Source: Undaria pinnatifida (lineage: Eukaryota; Sar; Phaeophyceae; Laminariales; Alariaceae). Taken from it: DNA of 64,000 nucleotides. The stretch's first letter is position 1, and every line of letters starts with the position of its first letter. Location of the stretch: positions 6,101,919 through 6,165,918 of the forward strand of contig JABAKD010000016.1 in assembly GCA_012845835.1 (NCBI GenBank), read 5' to 3'. This document shows, in pieces, positions 34,371 through 46,183 of this stretch. The translations under genes and the position numbers were made by a program. A model generated the notes under the pieces. It worked only from the letters and a program-made list of their open reading frames with translations, made no database searches and was not told the origin of the DNA.

Positions 34371-34467
34371 AACTACAGCTATTATGTACCCGCGTCATTA
34401 AATTATGTTTTCATAAATGAGTAAATTTCCGTTATTTCATTATTTCGGTTTCGTTCAGATTTTTGTT

Positions 34468-35280
34468 CAGGGCCCGAATTAACGAGGAACTTGCCAAATC
34501 AAATTTCGATTTTTTTTTTTTTATTTAATGAAAAATACATGAATAATTCAACTTTGGTTCTTATCAAGGAACGGCGCAGTGCGTTCTAGGAAATAAAAAA
34601 AAACGAAAAACGCAAAAGGGTAAACGAACACCCGTGGGCAACGACCGAGGCGAGCGATGGCTCGCGTCCTCCCCGGAGCGCCGCGGCTAGCGGCAGATTC
34701 TTTTGGCCGGCAGCGGCTTGGAGGCTATGGCTCTAGGCGTCTCTTGAATGGGCTGGCGCCACCCCGCCGCCCGACACGGGCAGCAGCGACGGGGATATAG
34801 CGGTCGAACTTCTGAAAGAAGTCATCATGTGGTAGTTGGTCGTGAAACGTTCGAGGTGCAGGGCGACGAAAAACTGGGTTTGCGGCGGTTTCGGTTGTTT
34901 TCGAAGCGTCGCAGGCGGTCTACGCTGTACTAAGGACCTTCGGAGGCTGCGCTGCGGCTGCTCCGGTGGTCCTACCTCTCGCAATGGTGGCTTCTCGCCT
35001 CTCAATCAGCCGACGACATGGCACCAATTCGCGTGGCCGGCTTCGGTTACACAGAACAAGCCATGTCTAGGTAGACAAACTCCCTAAATTCAATTTCGAT
35101 TTTCGACTAAATTCGACCGAGAAAGTCGTTTTTTACTTCTTTGTTGAATTTGATTTTTCGTAATAATTCTGAGAATGCCTGCTTGGTGATTCATTTCTTG
35201 ACCAATCAAATGAAAATTGAATTCAATTTTATAAAAAAATCGAAATTCGATTTGGCAAGTTCCTCGTTAATCTGGGCCCT
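34468..35280. mobile_element. TIR element of about 813 bp with CAGGG-type left end
   Basis: Inverted ends at 34469-34500 and 35249-35280 match at 30 of 32 positions (AGGGCCCGAATTAACGAGGA...), and similarity continues inward through a TTTCGATTTTT stretch. The left end starts CAGGG as in hAT; the right end would be CCCTC rather than CCCTG. No 8-bp target duplication is visible, so the flanks may have been rearranged. The interior is more G/C-rich than the AT-rich flanks, and its short frames lack motifs. Non-autonomous. Confidence 0.65.
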
Positions 35281-35549
35281 CACAACAGTAGCTGATCGCA
35301 CTAAATATTAATCTTCACATGATTCCATTTATATTGCTGGGTCATGTTATCATGCAAAAGTTGTTTCCCCGCATGTGGAATACATTTTTCCACCTGATAA
35401 TTACACTGGCTATTTGTACTAGGTTACTGAGTCAGGTCATATATATGAAGAATCGATGAATTGGAAGTACACCTCGTACTCATCATGGCAAATTGACGAG
35501 TTGTGTGAGCATGGATTGCGAGCTGACGAATTTTGAGCATGACTACTGA

Positions 35550-36212
35550 GCATCATCAGTAAGTTGTTGTACGGGTCCCCGTCCTCCCCGTCCTGCTGTC
35601 CAACACGCGACAGGTAAATCTCAGAACAGCTTGCACCGTCTGAGCGGCCCGCTGGAGCAGGAGTTCAAGCGACAACGCAGGGAAGGGGCTAACGTGACGG
35701 TTGGGGAATGGGTGGCTTCGACGGTCCTGAGCGATCGAGAGAAGCGGTGCGTCACGCTTGCATGGGCTAGGCGTGAAGAGAAAGTCGCGAGGCAGTTCTC
35801 ACTACGGAAGTCCTATCTCGGACAGCAAGTCAGTGAGCTGGAAGCCAGAGTGCAGAAAGGCGCGGCATACATCTTCCGTCTTCGAAAAGCTCTTTTGGGG
35901 GATATCACCGAGTTGCTTCAACCCGACGACGAGGACGTTGTTGGTGAGGGAGAGGGCGGGGGCACAGAGGTCGGCGGACACCCTACAGGCGACAGCGCAC
36001 TCCCGCCGGAGACCAGTGCCACACAGCGCAATCGGTTGGTCAATCAAGAGTACCACTGGGATACCACGAGCACACCCGTGCGGGTACAGCGTATAATGAT
36101 CGCCACGAACGGCAATAATTCACCATTTGGGGCGTCTTTTGATCATTTGGGGCGTCTTTTGATCAGGAACTATTCAACACATCGCTCGGGAGCTTCATTT
36201 ACTTATATTTGA
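35550..36212 (+). CDS. Hypothetical protein fragment, charged helical
   Basis: The frame is open from 35550 to a TGA at 36210 but has no ATG near its 5' end. A CAG|GTAAAT donor-like site lies at about 35611-35614. The central part reads like real protein: TVGEWVASTVLSDREKRC, then a charged coiled-coil-like stretch (VSELEARVQKGAAYIFRLRK), then an acidic, Gly-rich tail. A 22-bp tandem duplication (TTGGGGCGTCTTTTGATCA twice, 36126-36165) lies near its end and probably marks where coding sense stops. No family is recognised; it could be a host gene exon or a transposon protein remnant. Confidence 0.35.
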   Translation, partial: ASSVSCCTGPRPPRPAVQHATGKSQNSLHRLSGPLEQEFKRQRREGANVTVGEWVASTVLSDREKRCVTLAWARREEKVARQFSLRKSYLGQQVSELEARVQKGAAYIFRLRKALLGDITELLQPDDEDVVGEGEGGGTEVGGHPTGDSALPPETSATQRNRLVNQEYHWDTTSTPVRVQRIMIATNGNNSPFGASFDHLGRLLIRNYSTHRSGASFTYI

Positions 36213-39200
36213 GTATGAGGTACAGGCGGGAACTCGAAACATCGGCGTCTATTCATGCGCGCTGCAGAGGTCGCCCGCTCCTCCCAACGATTGCCCAAAA
36301 TGGCGGGTCCGGAAAACTGTGATGTCCCGCTCAATTTTTCATATTTTAAACTGATTTTTTTAGCACGTATTTGAAATACACATGCAAATGTACTCCCGGT
36401 CATCCCTTTTTTTTTTTTTTTTGCGGACTAATTGTGACCACTCTTTCATTTTGACGGATCGTTGGATGGGTCGTACATCCTGGACAAAACAAAAAAAAGG
36501 GATGGCTTCAACAAGGTAGGCTGGTACATAAGGAACACCGTGTCAAAACATCACGCCAAAAAACGCATTATTGAGCGGAGCAAAGCCGATCGACTGTTCT
36601 AGCGGAGTCTTGGCTGGCCCAGCTCGTATACTCATGGTACTTCCCTTGTATAGGCAGTGCACAGCAGCCGTGTATATCCAGTCCGTCCCATCCTTCCTGA
36701 CTTGGAATGGTCGCTCCAATATGAATGCTTGTATCCCGTCCATGACATGTCATCCTCGTTTTTCTTGGACCGCACTTCTTTTCAGTTCTATTAAGTCATA
36801 TACTAAACTCCTTCATCACCAAATAAATGTTCACCTGTATGTTTGCCGCAAATGAAGGAAGTCTTTCAGTTTTTCAGCACATGAACAGCTTAGCAATGCA
36901 CTTGAACATGTCCTTAAGGTTCCCTGGTTCCCCTCAGTCACTACCGGACGGTACTATAGCACGAAAGACTGAAAGCCTTGATGCCGCACACAATGAAGGT
37001 TGAAGCAAGAAACCAATACCCAATGAATGTACAAGTGCATTGCTAATTTTTGTGTAGCTGTTTTTCCATAATCTTGATTGAAGTACCTGTGTGCGAAACG
37101 GAAATACAAAATTATTAGTTAACCCGTTTCACGGCTATATTTCGTGGGTACGTGATAGACAATAAGAGGCAAATAAATTGGGACAATTGTCATAATGTTG
37201 GCACTTATTATTAAATTTTGCAAATGTGAGGTTTGTTGTGTTGGTAAGCACATACATTTAACAATCTTGAGGTTGGATCTGTTGAGAAATAACTAGGCTT
37301 AAGTTTCATCTTAGATATTGGGAATGTCTCGAATCTTAAGGGGCGCAAAAACGAGCTTATTTTTGAAGAATTCTCGCCCCCGAGTGCACGGTCGGCGATG
37401 ACGAAAGAATCTGCCTTAGCGGCGAACCTTCTCGAGGGTTTAGCAAAAGCAACGGAGCCAATCGATGCTTCAGTCGCTGTGTAGGGGTCAGAAACCTCGA
37501 TTCCCATGTACCCTGGGGATCCGCGGTCAGGAAATACGAGAAAATAAAAAGTTGCTCTCAAAAGCCTTCGCCCTCGGTGGGCACTCGCTGAGCTAGTTAG
37601 ACAGCCCTACACGCCCGCATGCTCTATTTCAGACGAAACAGACCACGGCATATATGACCTGCTTCTCATAGTGACTGTCGGTGCAGATTTTACACCCCGG
37701 ATCGCTTAGTGGGCGTCGAGTCGGAGGTGCCTTTCGACACATTCTGGTGCGCTTGGCCAGTCCACCAACAGCAGACGGCAACAGCCGATTAGTTCCCCTG
37801 CACTGAATTAGCTGCCGTGATGGGAGGAAACTGTAGCTGAGGTCTTGTAGTTTGGTCGGATCAAGTGTGTGGTTAGTGACCACTCTCTTTGGGCGACGAA
37901 ATCGATGATTCGGTGAGCTATCCAATTTTCTGTGTCGCGGCTCGACAGCACACTGAAGCCAAGTAGTATTCGGGGGCTCATTGCAGGGGGTTCGACCCCA
38001 TCTGCGGGCGCCCCAACGCGGCAAAAAAAACAATCGAGACAAAAAATGCCACTAGTTTAGGTTTTTTGTTTCCTGATATCCTTCCAAGGATCACGAACTC
38101 AGCAAAACACCACTGGGGGAGAGGTAAGCCGTCGTAAACAGACAAAACAGAGCCAAAAACGGCGAACACAAGAACGACAGAGAGATAGCGCGGAGATCCG
38201 CACCGCGATCAGCGAATCTGTACCCTTGATCCGAGCCACAAGTCAATGTGTACAGAGTGCACCGAGCGAGGCGCCTTCCACGTGGTTTCCTCGCCACTTT
38301 GTCGGTTCCTTGCATCTGTGACATGATGCGAGGGCTCACCCTCGCCCAGCTCTCACCGCTGTCACTTCCGTCCTATCTTTGTCCTGATATTGTGCCTCTT
38401 GATCGGGCACTTTCGACAAGACCACATCTTGCGGCCGTTGCCTGTAAGGAGCGCCTGTATCCGCAAGTGTTGGAGGATCACACCTAGCCTGCTGTATCTC
38501 GGGAACGCACTTCTATTCCCGTTTTGGCGTCGCACGGCACACACTTGACGCAGCCTTTCACTCTCGAGACACTTATCCCTCCTCGCTACCTTGTTGCAAC
38601 AAAAAGTTGATAAACCCCACGTCAACGACGGTCAACAGCGCAATCATTTCTAAACATTGAGAGAGATCAACCGGGAGTTTTGTTATGGAGATCACACGAA
38701 GTATAGCTCGCCCGTCGCAAGCAAAACAGCGCAAGCCGCTTGGAGGGCCTACTGACATCGTGTGTGGGGTCCGTCGCACGTCCCGGTAGCCGTGGGAACG
38801 CTTTCGATGGTGTGGTCGACACGAGCCATGGTTTGGCCTGATACGGTGAAATGCGGTAAACATTTGGAATCGACGTCCCGGATCCTCACGCCGTGGCCTT
38901 TGCACCAGTACAAAAACAATGACGCGACACGAATGTAGCCCGGCTTTTTGGGGAGCGAGCAAAATAGGCACAGCGGATGCTACGGACCAAAAATTTCAAA
39001 CGCACACAGGGTGCTGAGTGCTGATCCAACTCAAGCATCAAGTGAAGCTGGCATGTGCCCCCCTGTATGCCAAGTATGTATTCAGCTATGCGACCCCGCA
39101 TACCGTCCACTTAAACTAGCCGGGTCCGAATCTGTCCGATGAACTAAGCGGGTCTTGCCACCTGAGTGTCGTATGTGCACAGGAACAATTAGCATCACGG

Positions 39201-39330
39201 TTCGACAGAGCACACAGCAGACTCTCACATCAATCGAAGCTTCAAAACTACCACCAGCCACAGGGATTCCGTAGATGAGGCCAGCCAGGTAGACTGCACT
39301 AGAGACTCGATCCCAACATTATGAAAATAT
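36213..39330. other. No gene recognised
   Basis: A T run lies at 36408-36422. A minus-strand frame at 37211-37561 with an internal ATG (reading MGIEVSDPYTATEASIGSV) has some coding look but no family match, and the next minus-strand frame, 37629-38042, does not continue it. GGGGGTTCGACCCC near 37985 resembles a B box, but no tRNA can be folded. Nothing stronger was seen. Confidence 0.4.
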
Positions 39331-39339
39331 TGATGCTGT

Positions 39340-39600
39340 GAAAGTTAATCGGCGGCGCGGAGGCAGGACGCAACAAATCGATGCGCACACGCAGGCGCGT
39401 CGGCACAGGTGCATGGTGTGCAAGCGAAAACATTCGTGGTACGTTCGAGTACAGATTACTGTCATATGCTGGTGCAAGCGGCACACTTTCTAGAAACGAC
39501 ACAAAGGCGCAGCAGGTAAGGGAGGTGTCAACCATATGTAGATCATAAGCAACAGTTACACACAGCAACAGCCCGATCCCTCTCTTGAAGTAGCAGCCCA
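39340..39600. repeat. Dispersed repeat, copy A
   Basis: About 220 bp that align with 42050-42290 in the same orientation. Shared blocks include CAAATCGATGCGC, GGTGCAAGCGGCAC, CATATG and CACACAGC. The copies are clearly diverged. Minus-strand frames in both give similar peptides (LAPAYD versus LAPSYD), so the repeat may once have been coding, but no family is recognised. Confidence 0.6.
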
Positions 39601-42049
39601 CTTGCCCTCTGAAGTTGTATCTGCTGCATTCCGTAGGCATCCTGAGGAATTTGGTTTCTCCACCCCAAGTATGAAACACGCGGGGTGCGTTGGGTCTTGT
39701 CAGCCGAGTGTTGATGGGCCGAGGCAAACGAAGCATCACGGATCGATGGAGCATACAGCAACCCCAAGCGCAGAGCAAGCACAAACAAACAAAAAAACAC
39801 CAACCGCACAGACTAGTGGTTCCGTACGATGGAGGAGACCGGGAGGGCTGAATAGACGCCCGAGAGCGGGCCCACTCTCAACCAATCTCCCCAAACACGA
39901 ACCGAACAGCGTGCCGTGAACTACGAAGTCCGCTCCCCCCTAAAGTGCCCCCCCCTCCCCATCACCTTTTCGGCCTGGCAGCGTCAATACGGAGTTCTCT
40001 CCCGGGGGGATCGGAATTTTGCGAAAAAAATAAAATCCCCCCCCAGTGTTTTATCTCCGCCTTGTTACCAATTTTCCAGAGCGTTGCCCCTCCGGGGGTG
40101 TGTATTTCCCACAAGTTTGAGCTGCCTTTTTTGGGCTTCGCGAAGCACTGCCTGCATGATGAGTGCCAAAAATATCATGCACAAAAACGCTCGTCGAGGA
40201 TATTTTATGCGCTTCATACTATTGGCCTCTTCGTGTGTTGGATGTGTGGACCACCGCTTGTTTTCCCCGTGGACCACCGCTTGTTTTCCCCCATTCCCCC
40301 GGGAGAACTTCCGCCCTCGGCACTTGGATCTTCCCCCGGGTGGATGTGATTTATAAACAAATATTATTGATCCACCCCCTTGGGGTGGACTCCGTAGTTA
40401 ACTGTAGCAGCAGGACAAAAATAATAGACCTTCTCTCCCGCTGCATTGTGTGCATTCCTGACATCTCGCGAGTACGCAATATGCCTCTGCGCCACTGCCG
40501 CGTTGGCAACGACTGTACACGCGGTTATGGTACCGTGCGCGGAGTCTCGAGGCTTGTCGCAGTTGTTGTCTTCACATGAAACTCGTATGTCAGTTGCTAA
40601 TCCCAAAATCTAGCAAAGACTCTCGCTCCGTGTTCACAGAAACGCTAGAGCCATCAGAAGATCTAAAGAACACGCACGCTAGCAAGAAAAGGTACACACG
40701 CCCGACGAGGTACACCTAAAATCCCTGCATCACGTAATGCGTGCCCAAGACTGAACTACTACGCGTCCGCGCACTCCATTCGACTACAGCAGCATTACCC
40801 CCCCCCTGTCCCACTCTTTACCAAGGTGAATGTTTGCCGACTACAGCGTCCTGCTGTCTGGAGTGCTGTCTGTACAGAAACACCATTGTGGACATGGAGA
40901 CAAGCAGCTGGGGCACGCAGCTGCTGTCTGAAGTGCTGTCAAAATGCTTCCGCGGACGCACAGTAGTGAAAAAGAACAACCAAAAAGCCATAATTGAAAT
41001 TGACGATCACCCGCATCTATCCCGATCGTCTGTGTTTAGCACAGCAGTGCAAACATCGACACTGGCTAGGAATCGTTCGACACTGAAGGGGTCTTCCACG
41101 ATGCAGGTACACGATTAAGGCACCCGGGTTATCCGCGCCATCTCTGCCGCGTCTCTCTTCAAAAGCAATGAAGTCATCGCACACACCCAACACCGATTTT
41201 CAGGAAAAAAACGAACATAACTGAACAAACACATATTTTTTGTCCGTGCGCCACGGTTCGATGCCGTCCGCATGCTCCGGTGCCGATGCTCCTCTGCCGC
41301 TGTGGCCAGTCCTCGCACGACCACTTTCGACCCGCTCCGTCCGTACACGCTCTCGTTGCTGTCCTTCCCAGTCGGTTCCTCGCTTTCTCCCTCGCTGCAT
41401 TTAGGGTTCTTGGTCTAAAAATTTATCGCGCCGAAGGGGTCAACCAGCCCAATCTTCAGCTCATCACCACCTGCTCCCTCCTCCTTGGATGGTGAAGCCA
41501 GGTTACTGAGACAGTACAGCTCCATCTAGCAAACCTAAAGCCGTGTATATTGTGCCCGTCCACCTTCCTGATGTCTGCCTCCGCGCACAAAAATGATATG
41601 GGCATTGCTGCCTACACCGACGGCCATAAAGGCCCGCGCATCTGCAATTTTGTACCTTACCCACCAGTGCCGACTCAGCTCCACCGCTACGTACGCCTCG
41701 TGGCGGGTGCGCAGCAGCAAGAAGGCATCGGTCCCTTGAGGGCGAGTCTAGCCTTGCTCGCTAGAAAGACCCCCCCCCTCGCAACGGGCCATGCCCAAGC
41801 AAAAGGCTTGCCGAGGCAGTGAGGGGGAGAAGGGAGTAAGAAGCCTCATTTCAACCCAAACTTTCCATCGACGACAGCTACTTCATATGGCAGCATTAAG
41901 AAAGTATAAGCCGGGACACATATCGCACAAGTACAATGGAACGTTCCCAGGTGCGCGTCGATCTGCGTGAAGAGTAGAAATAAGCCGAGAGCAGCAGCAG
42001 GACATCCTAGCCACAAAAGGGTGGAACACAATTGGTGGAAGGTATTTCT
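39601..42049. other. No gene recognised
   Basis: Short frames on both strands have no motif. A plus-strand frame with ATG at 40894 (METSSWGTQLLSEVLSKCF) ends at 41118 and overlaps a small internal echo (CTGCTGTCTGRAGTGCTGTC twice). It is too short and repetitive to call. A duplicated CCACCGCTTGTTTTCCCC lies near 40252-40292. Confidence 0.4.
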
Positions 42050-42290
42050 GATGTGAATTATTAGTCGGGGGGTAGGGCCAGCAAATCGATGCGCGCGTAC
42101 AATTACAGGCGCACTGGTACAGGTGTATGTCACAGCCGAAAACGTTCGTGACACACCGGAGTAAAGACAGTCATATGACGGTGCAAGCGGCACGCTCTCG
42201 AGAAATTACACGAAAGTGCACAGTAGGTCAGGAAGGTCTCTGCAAACTGTTTGTCACAAACAGCCGCCTGCACACAGCGAAAAGCAGTTT
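42050..42290. repeat. Dispersed repeat, copy B
   Basis: Direct-orientation partner of the repeat at 39340-39600, about 2.7 kb away. Similar at the nucleotide level with many substitutions and short indels. Confidence 0.6.
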
Positions 42291-43833
42291 CACGGCAATT
42301 CTGTAGACTGCACATCTTAGCTACTGTAATCGTTGGTGAAGCATGCATTAGGATTAGGGAGCTTGTCATACAGAAAAGCACCCGCAGCACGCACGCACGC
42401 GGGCTCCGACGAGCAGCAGTAGCAGCAGCAGCATGGAGTCGATGCGTGTGCGACACGCGTCGTTCCGTGCACGCAAATCAACAACAGTTAACAGCCCACA
42501 GCACCAAAAGCGCCATCATGCCATCACAGAGCGATGGGATGCCCTACTCAATACCGTAACGGCACCCGGCGTTGCTCCCACCGCCTCCGGCGGCCCGTAC
42601 ACCCCGATGGACACATTCAAACCCTTATTTTCTCATCAACACATGGATCAACGCGGCCTGTGGACCTGAGTCCACAACCAGCGGTCGTGCCCGTGGGCGT
42701 GCGTGTTGTGAATGATGAGTCCAAATATGTTTTCTTGAACAATGAAAAAAATATGAGCTATAATAGTCAATTTGCTTGCACGCCACCCTTCAACTGCACG
42801 CCACCCCTCAACCGAACTATCAACCGAACTAGCCCAGCAGCGCCTATTACTTCATGAAAAGCTGAGGGGACTGAGATGAATAGGCTGTGTTTATTGGCAC
42901 CTTCCTTCGCGTTCGAACGTCGTTTTATTTTGATCGCTGCGAACCATCCAAAATGTCGCCGTGAGGGTGTTTTGTAGATTTGCAGCAAACCAAGACCGGA
43001 TGGTTGCACAGTGTTTGCCTCCCAACGGACGGAGGATCCCTGATCGTAACTTAACCACGACAGTCTAACCCGGCTCAACACAAGAGAAAGCAGCTTGATG
43101 AAATCTCCCCGCAGATCCAAACCGCCTTTGATACAAAGCCGGTAATTATCGGAGCGTAAATTTGTGAAAAGAGTTCTAAATCTGCCCCTTTCCGACTTTT
43201 CTCCATGTACGCTCTTTATTGCACGGGAGCGAAAAGTTGCGTAAAAAAATTGGGAATTCAACGCTTGTCGAGAATCGCGGGATTTGGCGCAAATTTGGCA
43301 AAATTTGTCGCGACAAAAGTGGCAAAACGGATTTCGCGGCGAGACTTGAGCAGCCAACCCAGGTCAGGCTCCTACTCCTACCCACACACGTAGGCCCAAA
43401 TGCCCAGGAGAAGCGCCTCACAAGATCGGGTGCGTGATATCCGCTCGTGCCTCATGCCATACGCTTAGAGTAGGGTGTAAGGTGCACTTCTGGTTGTGCA
43501 CAAGACGCGCTACAACAGCAGTCAGTGTCCTCGTCCTTTTTCATGCAGGTGTCGCAGATGCTCTCTCCGTTTGAGTTTCATGTGTTTTCAACCTTACCGA
43601 ACTTGCTAGATGATGGGTTTGGCCTATTTTACCATGGCATGCGTTCGGACCTCCGATACTCTGCCCATCTTTAATGCTCATCATTCGTTTGTTGACGCAA
43701 CATGATTTTTTTTTTGTTCATCATATCCCGTGCCTTTGGCGAAGCAGGGCCAATTATGCTATTTGCTTGGTGCCCTGCCCGTCGTTTTGTTATCGTTCCC
43801 TTGTCCGATTGCTTTAATAGGCTTCGCCGGTAG
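42291..43833. other. No gene recognised; possible upstream exon region of the CRN/RHS gene
   Basis: The stretch just before 43834 is pyrimidine-rich and ends GCCGGTAG, which could be a 3' splice site for the exon that follows. An upstream exon should lie here if the gene is complete, but I cannot identify one with confidence. A short repeat of TGCACGCCACCCNTCAAC lies near 42776-42812. Confidence 0.35.
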
Positions 43834-45372
43834 AATGGTGTTGCTCATCCACGGTGTCTGACGCCTTCTTATTCCGCCGTCGTCCGCTTTGATCCTGTGC
43901 CCGTTGCAGCCGATAACAACGTCACGGATTTTGTGGCCACACTCACCGAAGCCGTGGTAACCAACAACACGCTGGAACTGATGAACGACACGTTCTTCCT
44001 GGGGGATCCGATGCTCGGATCTAAGCTGTTTATCCGTCCTTGTTACAAGGAATTATCCGAGATTATCTTGGACGATGCTAGCAGTGGTGCTTTGCGGAAT
44101 ATTGTGGTGACAGGCACACCCGGAATCGGGAAATCGGTGTTTGGTTTGTATCTGCTGTGCCTGCTTCGCTGCCAAGGGAGAACGGTTGTGTTCGAACGGC
44201 AGGACACCTGGTATCGGTTGAGTGATGATGAAGGGGTGCAGAAAGGACGTTTTGAAACCTTTTTTGATGCCGGGTATTTGACAGGAGACCCAACGGCTTG
44301 GTATTTGAGTGACCCGGAGGACCGGCCTAAGGCGATGTTCAGGGGTACAACGATTGTGTTGGTGTTGCCCAAGGCGATCAGGGTCAACGAGTTCATTAAA
44401 CAGGTCAAGTCCATTCGGTTTTTCATGGGAGTGTGGAGCCTGGGTGAGCTGTTGGATGTCAGCGAGCTATTTTTCCTCGTGCACGATGTTCCGACGTTCA
44501 GGTTTTTGATGTGGGAGGTGTGGCTAGATCAGTCTTTGAGGAGAGCCAGCTCAAGCTTCTTGAAAGGGAAAATGGCGATAGCGGCAGAAAGCTCAAGTTT
44601 GGATCGGCTACGAGACGCAGTTCAGCCTGTTCAGACACCCTCCAGCACCGAAGGCCTTGGTGACGTGCTCTTTCATATCTTTCAGGACGATACAAACGGC
44701 TTCTGCGAATGCAAGGACACCGTTGCCGGTGAATTCGCCGCAAGATCGATTCGTCAGCAACTTTCCAAGAGGGGAACAATGGCGATCGGAAATTGGATGG
44801 CGGTCCTTGACGGTGACGAAAAACTTCGAACGGCGATTGGACCAAATCTTTGGGCTTTTTTGTTTGAACAGTCTGCTCACAGCGCCATCGCCGGCAAGCC
44901 GGGGGACGGCGGACGAGAGTTTAAAGTGAACACTCCTACAGATGGAGTGGGGGAGGGCCTATTGAGCTTGAATTTCGATGGACGACGGGAGCAATTTAGA
45001 GGGGAGCCTTTTCCTAGGACTGGCAACATGTCGACGTACTATGTGCCGGAAAGCTGGACTTTTCAATCGATCGATTCGTTCGGTGTGGACGGCCCGAGCA
45101 AAACCATATATTTCTTCCAAATGAAGTCTGCAGACGTGAAGACTGTGAAAGGGGACAAAGTAAAGGAGTACTGGACCACTGCCTCCGAGTTGGAGATCGA
45201 GAGGTGTGTGTTGGTGTATGTGGTTCCAGCCGGCGAAAGATGGGAACGGGCTAAAAAAACAAAAAAGTTGCGAAGTGGTGATGGGATTCCCGGAGCGAGC
45301 GATGCCTTCAAGAGGACCTGTCGTGTATGCGATATGGAGCTTTCGTTTCCGTCTGACGGCAGTGTAGCGTAA
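43834..45372 (+). CDS. Crinkler/RHS-type P-loop NTPase with C-terminal nuclease domain
   Basis: This is an uninterrupted frame of about 510 codons ending in TAA. It opens right after a TAG at 43831-43833, which could be the AG of an intron. The first in-frame ATG is at 43981, so the true N-terminus may lie on an upstream exon. Counting from the GTG at 43897: Walker A GTPGIGKS is at 73-80, a WYLSDPED motif (Walker B-like) at 135-142, a MFRGTTIVLV strand at 147-156, and VWSLGELLDVSELFF at 179-193. These are the hallmarks of the NTPase shared by oomycete Crinklers and trypanosome RHS proteins. The C-terminus has YYVPESWTFQSIDSFG then YFFQMKSA (D393, Q408, K410), matching the D...(E/Q)xK core of the restriction-endonuclease-like domain in these families. 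No LFLAK-type secretion header is seen. Known relatives are effectors or nuclear proteins; the role here is inference. Confidence 0.8.
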   Translation, partial: NGVAHPRCLTPSYSAVVRFDPVPVAADNNVTDFVATLTEAVVTNNTLELMNDTFFLGDPMLGSKLFIRPCYKELSEIILDDASSGALRNIVVTGTPGIGKSVFGLYLLCLLRCQGRTVVFERQDTWYRLSDDEGVQKGRFETFFDAGYLTGDPTAWYLSDPEDRPKAMFRGTTIVLVLPKAIRVNEFIKQVKSIRFFMGVWSLGELLDVSELFFLVHDVPTFRFLMWEVWLDQSLRRASSSFLKGKMAIAAESSSLDRLRDAVQPVQTPSSTEGLGDVLFHIFQDDTNGFCECKDTVAGEFAARSIRQQLSKRGTMAIGNWMAVLDGDEKLRTAIGPNLWAFLFEQSAHSAIAGKPGDGGREFKVNTPTDGVGEGLLSLNFDGRREQFRGEPFPRTGNMSTYYVPESWTFQSIDSFGVDGPSKTIYFFQMKSADVKTVKGDKVKEYWTTASELEIERCVLVYVVPAGERWERAKKTKKLRSGDGIPGASDAFKRTCRVCDMELSFPSDGSVA

Positions 45373-45569
45373 CCTGGTACGCGAGAAAGTTCAAGAGAAA
45401 ATGGGGGCTTTAACCATCCTTCACCATGCTTACTACGATTTCGAGTTGAAGGTGGGTGTTTGTTCTAGGCAGCTCCGATAGCCGTAGTGGCGACGACCGA
45501 ATATTCGCCAACAACTATCTGCTTCGTTGTACATGACCAGTTCTTTGATTGAGGTCTTCCCCTATCTCA

Positions 45570-45960
45570 GGCTCTCACTCCCGGATTGGCGAAGCAATAT
45601 TTAGTATCTGCTGTGCGTGCTGCTTGGTTGCCCAAGGGAAAAGTGCTGTGTTTGAACGCAAGAGAGCGTGTGTGTCAGTTCAGTGATGAAGGGTTGACGC
45701 AAGGGATTTTATTTAGACACGTTGCACAAGCTGGGTTGAATATCTGGATGATGACGTGACCAGTCGGCATAAGAGTGCAAAAAGTGGACGCCAGCCCCCT
45801 TTATACGTATAGACGTTGGACTATCCAGACCCGGGCGGTAAAAGAGGAAAATATCAATACCTTGACCCAACGTCAAAAATCTACGAAGCGCTGGAAGCAA
45901 AGAGATATGCGGTAGTCCCAACGGCCCGTTGTCTCATCGATAGGTTATGTGCACTTATTT
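45570..45960 (+). pseudogene. Decayed relative of the CRN/RHS gene
   Basis: At about 45590-45705 the DNA aligns with 44140-44250 of the intact gene: TATCTGCTGTGCNTGCTTC, GCCAAGGGAAAA, GTGTTTGAACG and TCAGTGATGAAGGG are shared in order. The frame is broken by stops and indels. Downstream (45738-45850) it reads WVEYLDDDVTSRHKSAKSG and then a stop, in sequence that recurs at 51.8 and 52.2 kb. The P-loop region itself is degraded. It lies about 200 bp after the intact gene in the same orientation, as expected for a decayed tandem duplicate. Confidence 0.65.
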
Positions 45961-46029
45961 CCCATCTTGCGAAAATTGTTGTTGAAAGACTCGAGAGGTT
46001 CAGGTCGAAGCCAAAGGCGGCAGTGCCCA

Positions 46030-46088
46030 ACGGGCTGATATTATTACTGCACTGAAGTAATGGGCTGATATTATTGCTGCACTGAAGT
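46030..46088. repeat. Short tandem duplication, about 31 bp
   Basis: GGGCTGATATTATTACTGCA and the GCACTGAAGT that follows are present twice in succession with one or two changes. Confidence 0.8.
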
Positions 46089-46183
46089 TCTTAGGTATTT
46101 GTGCAAATTTTCTGTTTTCTTCATAGATCAAGTCCCGGTTTATTCGCCTGTTTTATGTTTACCTCTGCGCCCCTCATGCACTG

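Noticed and set aside
37211-37561. Minus-strand frame with internal ATG as a gene
   Set aside because: Some coding look, but no family, no splice context and no continuation upstream.
37960-38030. Possible tRNA around GGGGGTTCGACCCC
   Set aside because: A T-arm-like hairpin exists, but the rest of a tRNA cannot be folded on either strand.
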